From Erinaceus europaeus (taxonomy: Eukaryota > Chordata > Mammalia > Eulipotyphla > Erinaceidae): a DNA stretch of 64,000 bases. The DNA is taken from the NCBI RefSeq assembly GCF_950295315.1, contig NC_080172.1, positions 78,883,118 through 78,947,117 on the forward strand. The letters run 5' to 3'. This document shows, one piece after another, positions 57,850 to 64,000 of this stretch (position 1 is the first letter of the stretch; every line of letters starts with the position of its first letter). A program made the translations under genes and the position numbers. The notes under the pieces are model-generated. The model ran no database searches. It was not told the origin of the DNA and worked only from the letters and a program-made list of their open reading frames with translations.

Positions 57850-58190
57850 TTCCTGGGCCAGTGCTGGAGAGATAGCACCACTGGTAGCTCAACAGACTTT
57901 CATGCCTGAGGCACCACAAATCACAATCTCAATCTTTTTATTTAGGTTTTGTTTGTTTGTTTATGAGGTAGACATGGAGAGAGGGAGAACCAGACATCAC
58001 TCTGGCACATGTACTGCTAGTAATCAAATTTGGGGGCTTATGCTTGAGAGTCAACACTTTATCCACCGTAACATTTCCCAAACTATGTCCCATCCCAGTT
58101 TCCATCTTCAGTCCCCAACACCATAATAAACCAGAACTGAGTAGTTCTCTGGTTAAATAAATAAATAAATAAATAAATTTTAAAAATGGA
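57850..58190 (+). repeat. Type B SINE split by an antisense type D SINE
   Basis: The type B head (GCTGGAGAGATAGCACCACT, GACTTTCATGCCTGAGGCAC) ends near 57928. The antisense type D SINE (GAACCAGACATCACTCTGGC, TTGAGAGTCAACACTTTATC) fills about 57930-58085. The type B tail resumes (CCCCAACACCATAATAAACC, GTTCTCTGGTTAAATAAATA). Confidence 0.8.
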
Positions 58191-58235
58191 AGAAAAGTCT
58201 ATCACAAGAAGCTACATCCTAAGTGTTTATATCAC

Positions 58236-58560
58236 AGGGGCCAGGAGGTAGTGCAGCTGGTTAAGCGCACATGGTGCAAAGCGAAAGGAATCCCAGTTTG
58301 AGCCCTTGGCTTCCCACCTGCAGGGGGTCACTTTACAAGCAGTGAAGCAGGTCTGCAGATGATTTCCTCTTCCCCTGTCTGTCTTCCTCTCTTCTCTCAA
58401 TTGCTCTGTCCTATTCAACAACAACAACAGCAATGGCAACAATAACATTAACAACAACAAGGGTAACCACAAGGGCAACAGAATGGGAAAAAATGGCCTC
58501 CACTGATTCATAGTGCAGAAACCAAGTCCCAGCAATAACCCTGAGGCAAAAAAAAAAAAA
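58236..58560 (+). repeat. Type A SINE, longest form, 12-bp TSD
   Basis: It reads GGGGCCAGGAGGTAGTGCAG, GTTAAGCGCACATGGTGCAA, CAAGGGCAACAGAATGGGAA, AAGTCCCAGCAATAACCCTG and poly(A). The TSD TGTTTATATCAC is at 58224-58235 and 58561-58572. Confidence 0.92.
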
Positions 58561-58572
58561 TGTTTATATCAC

Positions 58573-59486
58573 CAGAACAGCCTAACCATAGGATTTGGTT
58601 AACAAAAATTCTGAGATATTCTCCATAGAACCCATTTTAAAACCAATTTTTCTGAAGATTCTTTGCTCTAAGGAAACTAATTTTAATTTTACATAACCCA
58701 AAGAGAAATTCTCATTACAATTACTAATAGCCTCTTTTAGCTAAGCCTATATTCTCTTGACTATATTAAGCAAAAAAAAAAAAAAAAAAGTGATAACATA
58801 CTCAAGATGTTCTAAAAATTTGCAATCCTTCTCAACAGTGCCTGATCCAGAAAGCACTTTTCTCTTCTGGTAGGAAGAGAAACAACCCAATTATATTTGG
58901 AGCAGGTATAGTGTCTGTTCAAGATACTGAACTGTTGAGTGACCAACAATTCTTTAGCCTTTAGAATTGTGAAGGAAACAAGCTAAACAATAAATGACAC
59001 TGTTCTAAAGAGATCCATAAATCTAATATGCCTAAAGCTGTATATCTCAAATGACCTAGCTCCCATTAGTCAATTGCCCTAGCACCTCAAGTATATTACA
59101 ACAGCACAGTACTTCCAGTGTCATCTATTATCTTACTTATCATTGACATTAAATTACCTTTGCTGAATTCAACATATGAACATCTTAGTTTATTTTCAAG
59201 TGGAATGTGTTTGCCGGATGTGTTATTATATGTGATGCCCACTTTAGACTCTTTTATAATTTAATTTGTTGCATTCAACAAGTTGGATAAGTGGTGGAAT
59301 AATACATAAAGACCTTGGCAAGCTCTCCCATCTGGGTTTAAAAAAAAGAAGAAGAATATAAGTTTGAAGGTTTAATTAGACTGTTGGTATTTTTCCAAAG
59401 ACTAGAGAATAATTCCTTTGCATCCTGCCATGAAGCAGGATACTACACATATTCCAATACCAAACTATGGGTAGACTATAAACAAA
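58573..59486. other. Unique DNA
   Basis: Nothing recognised apart from an A-run at 58773-58789. Confidence 0.4.
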
Positions 59487-59692
59487 GATTCTTACTGATT
59501 GATTGACTAATTGAAACAGAGAGAATTTAAGAGGGAACTGGGAGACAGAGAAGGAGGGAGAGAGAGACACCTACAATACTATTTCACCACTTGTGAAGCT
59601 TTCCCATAGATGGAGACTATGGACTTCAGGTTGGGTCCTTGCACACTAATGTGTATATTCAACCTGGTGCAACACCTCCTGGACTCCAAAGA
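59487..59692 (-). repeat. Type A SINE (short subtype), antisense
   Basis: It reads ACTGATTGATTGACTAATTG, GAGAGAATTTAAGAGGGAAC, ACTTGTGAAGCTTTCCCATA and TCAACCTGGTGCAACACCTC. Confidence 0.82.
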
Positions 59693-60434
59693 GGCCTTTC
59701 ACTTACATACAATAAGTTTATTTATTTATTATCGATAGCGCTTCAGCAATTTGCTGGCACATCTAGAGAAAAAAACATACATCGTTTTTTTCTTTTTGAC
59801 ACACTGCATTTCTCTGATTAGTAGAAACCTCTTTATTACTAAGAGTCCTGCCTCATTTTATCTACACAGAAATCCCAATAAATAAATTATCTTATTTTAC
59901 AGATGAAAAAATAAGACAAGTAAAGATTAAATAATTTGTCCAAGGCTATATATCTCATAAATTAGAGCTTGGGATTTAAACCTAAACCTTGTGATTAAAG
60001 CTTAAGCTCTTAACCTTTCTGTTCTGCTTTACTGCCATTTATTGTAATTCACAAATGTCTTATACATGAGGAACTCTTGAGATTCAATACTGTAACTACA
60101 AGAAACAGTATATAATATTGATTTTGATTTCTCCTATTTTTTTTCAAGGATGAATTTGAATTCAGTCTGTTCTTGATGTATTTCCCTATTGCTTCTCTCT
60201 CATCCACCTACCTCTCCAAAGAATTAATCTTGACTTTTGCTAAGTTTTCCCTGGTATCTATGCCAAGCACCAGTTAAGACTTCTCCAGATATCTGGGCCT
60301 ATGAAGAAAGACACCTTTTCTTTTATGTGCCCAAACCAGTTTCTCTTTGTGAAAGTATATATTAATGATGGTCTGTTTCACATACTTAATTGGAAACCCT
60401 TCTGATTCATTGAGTATTTTCAATTTTGTTTGCT
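59693..60434. other. Unique DNA with antisense MIR
   Basis: 59865-60035 is an antisense MIR: CTTATTTTACAGATGAAAAA, AATAATTTGTCCAAGGCTAT, GGGATTTAAACCTAAACCTT and TTAAGCTCTTAACCTTTCTG. Confidence 0.7.
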
Positions 60435-60680
60435 CATTATTTTATTTTCTTTTTTCCCACCAGGGTTATTACTGGGACTTGGTGTCAACACCATTAGTCC
60501 ACTATACCTAAAGCCCACTTTTTTGTCTGTCTGTCTGTTTGTTTGTTTTTTCTGATAGAAACAAAGAGAAGTATAGAGGAAGCAAGGTGGGAGGGAGAGA
60601 GAGAGATGCCTACAACACTTCATCATCACTTATAAACTTTCCCCTCTGCAGGGGGTTGAGTCCATGTATTTTCATTCATC
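60435..60680 (-). repeat. Type A SINE, antisense, diverged
   Basis: It reads CCCACCAGGGTTATTACTGG, a TGTCTGTCTGTC run, GATGCCTACAACACTTCATC and ACTTTCCCCTCTGCAGGGGG. The tRNA-like head is lost. Confidence 0.75.
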
Positions 60681-61109
60681 TGAAGCCATACTTATTACTT
60701 ACACTCTTTCTAAATGGAATTTCAAAATAATCAACTCTTCCTGGCTTCTGTTGTCTGCCATCCCTGCAACTCACCCTCCTACCCTCACTGTCACCACCTA
60801 ATCATGGTGCTTTTCAGTTTTGTCTCTTCTATCCTTGCTCCTAATTTTCAAATTGCTGTTTCCTCATTTCTTTAATCCAATATGAATTCCTTCAAGTCTC
60901 TTGAGTTTACTGAAGGCTATTTTCTGCTCAGCCTCAGCTTCAGCTTCTTTCTACTCTGTTTCAGCTTCTCCCTTGACACCACTCTGAATAGAGAACCCCA
61001 AACCTTTCTCTCTCTCTCCTCCTAGTAGGGATGATGTCATACTTTATTTCAAGGTTTCCCTGTTACTTAATAAATATCCCTTGTTATGCTGGAATATATC
61101 TACCATCCA
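60681..61109. other. Unique DNA
   Basis: Nothing recognised. Confidence 0.4.
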
Positions 61110-61372
61110 GTTTTCTTTTTTCCATTTTGTTGCCTTTGTTATTATTATTGTTATTGCTATCATTGTTGTTGGATAGGACATAGAGAAACTGAGAGAGGAG
61201 GGGAAGACAGAGAGGGGAGAGAGAAAGATAGACACATGCAGACCTGCTTCACCACTTCACCCTACAGGTGCAGAGCCAGGAGTTCTATCTGGGATCCTTA
61301 AGCTAGTCTTGTGCTTCATGCCACATGTGCTTAACCTGCTGGTCTACCACCCCCACCACCACCACCATCTGG
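61110..61372 (-). repeat. Type A SINE, antisense
   Basis: It reads TCCATTTTGTTGCCTTTGTT, GTTGTTGGATAGGACATAGA, GAGGAGGGGAAGACAGAGAG, TGGGATCCTTAAGCTAGTCT and CATGTGCTTAACCTGCTGGT. Confidence 0.88.
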
Positions 61373-63899
61373 GTCTAATAAAGTCCATAAGCAAACATCC
61401 TTAAACATATTAAGTCATTTAAATTTAAGACATTTCTTTCATCTTCCTAGAATTTTTATTCCACACTCACTTTTGGGATATGAATACTACTCTCTATATT
61501 CTTTTATTCCTATAGGGTAATTGTTTTACAAGATTGAACTTTTTAGACAAACATTTGACCATGTTTCATAAGCAATATGTTTCATGGCCAGGACCTGATA
61601 GAAGACAGGACAAATGTCCTGCTTTTTTGAAAGTTTGTTTAATTCATTGTTGGCAAACTTTGTTCTAATCATGGTTACATACACAGAGATCAGTACACAC
61701 TCCCAGCAGCAAGAAATAGGAGAAAGTTTAGGCAGATGGCAAATGTGCATCAGGGGAGAGTTAGCAGTTAGCAACAGGTGTGCTGGCAGAGAAGGTAAAC
61801 ACAGCATCAGGAGCCTGTTGGCAGCAGGCAGAGTCAATATCAGGGAAATCTGGCAACAGGTAAAAGGTGCCAACTCTAAGCGCTGAAGTTCAAGTCCATA
61901 AAGTGATTCAGGTGGCAGGACAGAACCAGCATAGTGGAGGACTTGAGATTTGAAGTAGGGAGAGACAATACAAAGAGGAAAACCAAGATTTCATTCTAGT
62001 TATTGGTTTCAAGATTCAAGGAAGTGTTTGACTCACAGCCAAAGGCTGAGCCACTGAGTCATTGCTTCCCACTCAAATTCTACCTGTCCCTAGCCAAGAT
62101 TAGCCTTAATGTTGAAAATAGCATCAAATGTCCTGGTGGAAGCCAAGCAGCCCTGCCCTCCAATGCAAGGTAAATGAACCTATTAGGTGACTATGGATTC
62201 AAGATTAGGAAAGGTATAGCAATAACACAGACAAGTACCTAGAGTGCTAAGCAAACAACATTCCTTACTTGTCATGAGTTTTTCTTGGACTGATTCCAGC
62301 CTCTCCCACTGAGATCTGTCTGCTTTGCTATGAGTTCTATCCCAGAAGCATTTACTCTTCCAACTTATAAACCCAAAATGTAAGACTATGAGTTTTGTAT
62401 AAATATTAAAAACAAACTAAAATAGCTTTGGCAGGATTGTCTATCTGCATTTGACAGATAAGACTTGCTAAGTTACACCATAGAGACATGCAAAACAGAG
62501 AAAGTAACCTGACTTTCAGGATGCCCTGTGGTCATCTGATTAATCTTCAGGTTACCAGAGATTCTTACTTGATTCTTACTATGTCCCAGATCAGACTCTA
62601 CTTTATCTAGTGTAGCAAAAATATATGTAATCATGACCTCAATACAGTCTTTTGTGATATTCAGAGTTGTATCAATTTACAAGGGTGGGCTTGTTATAAA
62701 GATTTTCTGACTATAAAACACACACACACACAAAGTAAAATATTTAAATATCTGCTGGAAAGTTTCTTACTTGCTCAGGTAAATACATTTTTTTAAAAAC
62801 AAAGGTTGGTGTGTATAGGTGTATACCATCTTTTGAATATTAGCTGATTCAGAATTAAGTGCACTTTTAATGAATATTATTTTTGTGTTTCTCATTGAAG
62901 TTGGTTTTGCCAAATAAATCATGCCCTAATTGGGCATGGCAGAAACTTGTCCTTTTTGGTGTTGTGAGCAGTTTTGGATACCCTCACTTCCACTGCTGTA
63001 GAGTGAATACTGAGACCACTCTGTCATTCAGGAACACACAGGGTAGCCAATAAATGCCTGAACTGCCTCTTCTTTGACTGTCCAAGCAGGAGGTAAAAAG
63101 TAATCCGTTTCATTTAGAGTTGTGAGTATCATGTTGGCATCAAAATGACAAATGATCCTTCTCCATGTGTGAAGCATGCTGGAGTTAGTGGGCTATGTAC
63201 CAGGGCTATAAAAACTTGGAAATGTCAACGGCATTTCCAAGCATCTGCTCCTTCTAGCCCCACATTTCTGGGCAACTGCAAAAATTCTTCAGGATGTTGC
63301 ATTCAGGCTCCAGTCTTCCAGTATAAACTGTCAGGAGAAATTTTAAATTTATATCAATGAAATTAGGTAAATCATCCCATCCCATTATTGCTTCATGGGG
63401 GTCTCTGGAATGAAATAAAATTGTGACTACATTTCCAAATGGGTTATAAACCCAAGACAACTCTCCTTGGAGACTCACAACTTACACTTTCCTATTTCCT
63501 GACACACTGTTGCATCTCTAAAACTACTCCAGCCACAGACACTGGTATAGCAGTAAACCTTCGGGGAAAGGTGAAATAAGAATGAGAATTTTGGTGATGG
63601 ATGGTTAAGAGCTTAGTGGACTTTATTAAGTACATGTGCATGCTTGAAAACACACACGCTTCCCATCGCTGCATCACTGTTTACTGGGTAACTCTGTCCC
63701 ATTATATGCTGACATAATGGTATACTAGTAAATAACTAAATAACAGCTCTCCATCCCCAACAGGGAATTTACACCCTGTGAAGTCTCCTTTATTCTTGTG
63801 ACTACTAAGATTTCAATGGGGCTTCCCTTTGAAGCTTTTAAAGATAGGAATTATTTTGGGAATGATGTCCTGAATCTTACTAGACTTGTAAATCAAAGT
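61373..63899. other. Unique DNA
   Basis: No exon or firm repeat is recognised over 2.5 kb, which is the longest such stretch near the right end. There is a short (AC)n at 62717-62733 and a small hairpin at 63216-63240. Confidence 0.45.
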
Positions 63900-64000
63900 T
63901 AAAAAAAACTTTTAAAATATTTATTATAATAAAAACATCAAAAATAGGGAGGCAAAGGGGAGAGAGGAAGAGAAAGAGAGATAACCTGTAACACTGTTTT
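63900..64000 (-). repeat. Type A SINE, antisense, cut by the window edge
   Basis: It reads ATATTTATTATAATAAAAAC, GGGAGAGAGGAAGAGAAAGA and ACCTGTAACACTGTTTT, corresponding to the antisense CT-rich body. The head lies beyond 64000. Confidence 0.7.

Noticed and set aside
61526..61886. Overlapping open frames of about 90-115 codons
   Set aside because: There is no recognisable domain, codon pattern or splice context. They are probably chance frames in unique DNA.

Overview
This is AT-rich, CpG-poor mammalian nuclear DNA, built mostly of retroposed sequence. The organism is most likely a hedgehog (Erinaceidae, probably Erinaceus). More than 30 copies of tRNA-derived, CT-rich SINEs resemble the ERI SINEs I recall from hedgehogs, and L1, MIR, L2 and an ERV-K-like LTR are also present. 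The species call rests on recalled repeat character, not on a search. I found no host protein-coding exon, host RNA gene, CpG island or CRISPR array, so the window reads as intergenic or deep-intronic. All convincing coding similarity belongs to retroelement reverse transcriptases and L1 ORF1.

SINE labels used below: type A is the long CT-rich form whose tail reads AACAAGGGCAACAAAAGGG, or its shorter relative ending in AATAAATAAAG; type B is the short TTTCATGCCTGAGGC...CTGAGCAGTGCTCTGGT form; type C carries CTTTGCCATATGC...CCCCAC; type D carries ACCAGACATCACTCTGG...GAACTCAGGACCTCATGCTT when read antisense. 'Family S' is my provisional name for an unnamed, A-tailed, apparently non-coding interspersed repeat with about eight copies here.

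Layout. 1-5330: mostly unique AT-rich DNA with two type B SINEs and L2 traces. 5333-6275: antisense family S copy. 7456-12740: a stack made of an AT-rich minisatellite, SINEs, a long family S copy and, inside that copy, a CpG-rich reverse-transcriptase gene fragment on the minus strand (9494-11200). This fragment looks like arthropod Jockey/CR1-group elements rather than mammalian LINEs and is flanked by a 9-bp target-site duplication (TSD). 16808-23173: a near-full-length L1 with 15-bp TSDs, broken ORF1 and ORF2, and a solo ERV-K-like LTR (21569-21990, 6-bp TSD) inside ORF2. 23174-32344: mostly unique sequence with a possible antisense LTR and a few MIR and L1 scraps. 32345-43145: SINEs, family S, antisense L1 and many microsatellites. 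43146-45010: an older L1 3' fragment with a family S insertion and an internal duplication. 46765-64000: SINEs, antisense L1, family S copies and unique DNA.

The elements act as a record of insertion order. L1-type machinery (A-tails, 9-22 bp TSDs) moved the SINEs and probably family S. The Jockey-like fragment entered an already resident family S copy, so it is later than that copy. This fragment is the most unusual object in the window and a candidate for horizontal transfer into a mammalian lineage.
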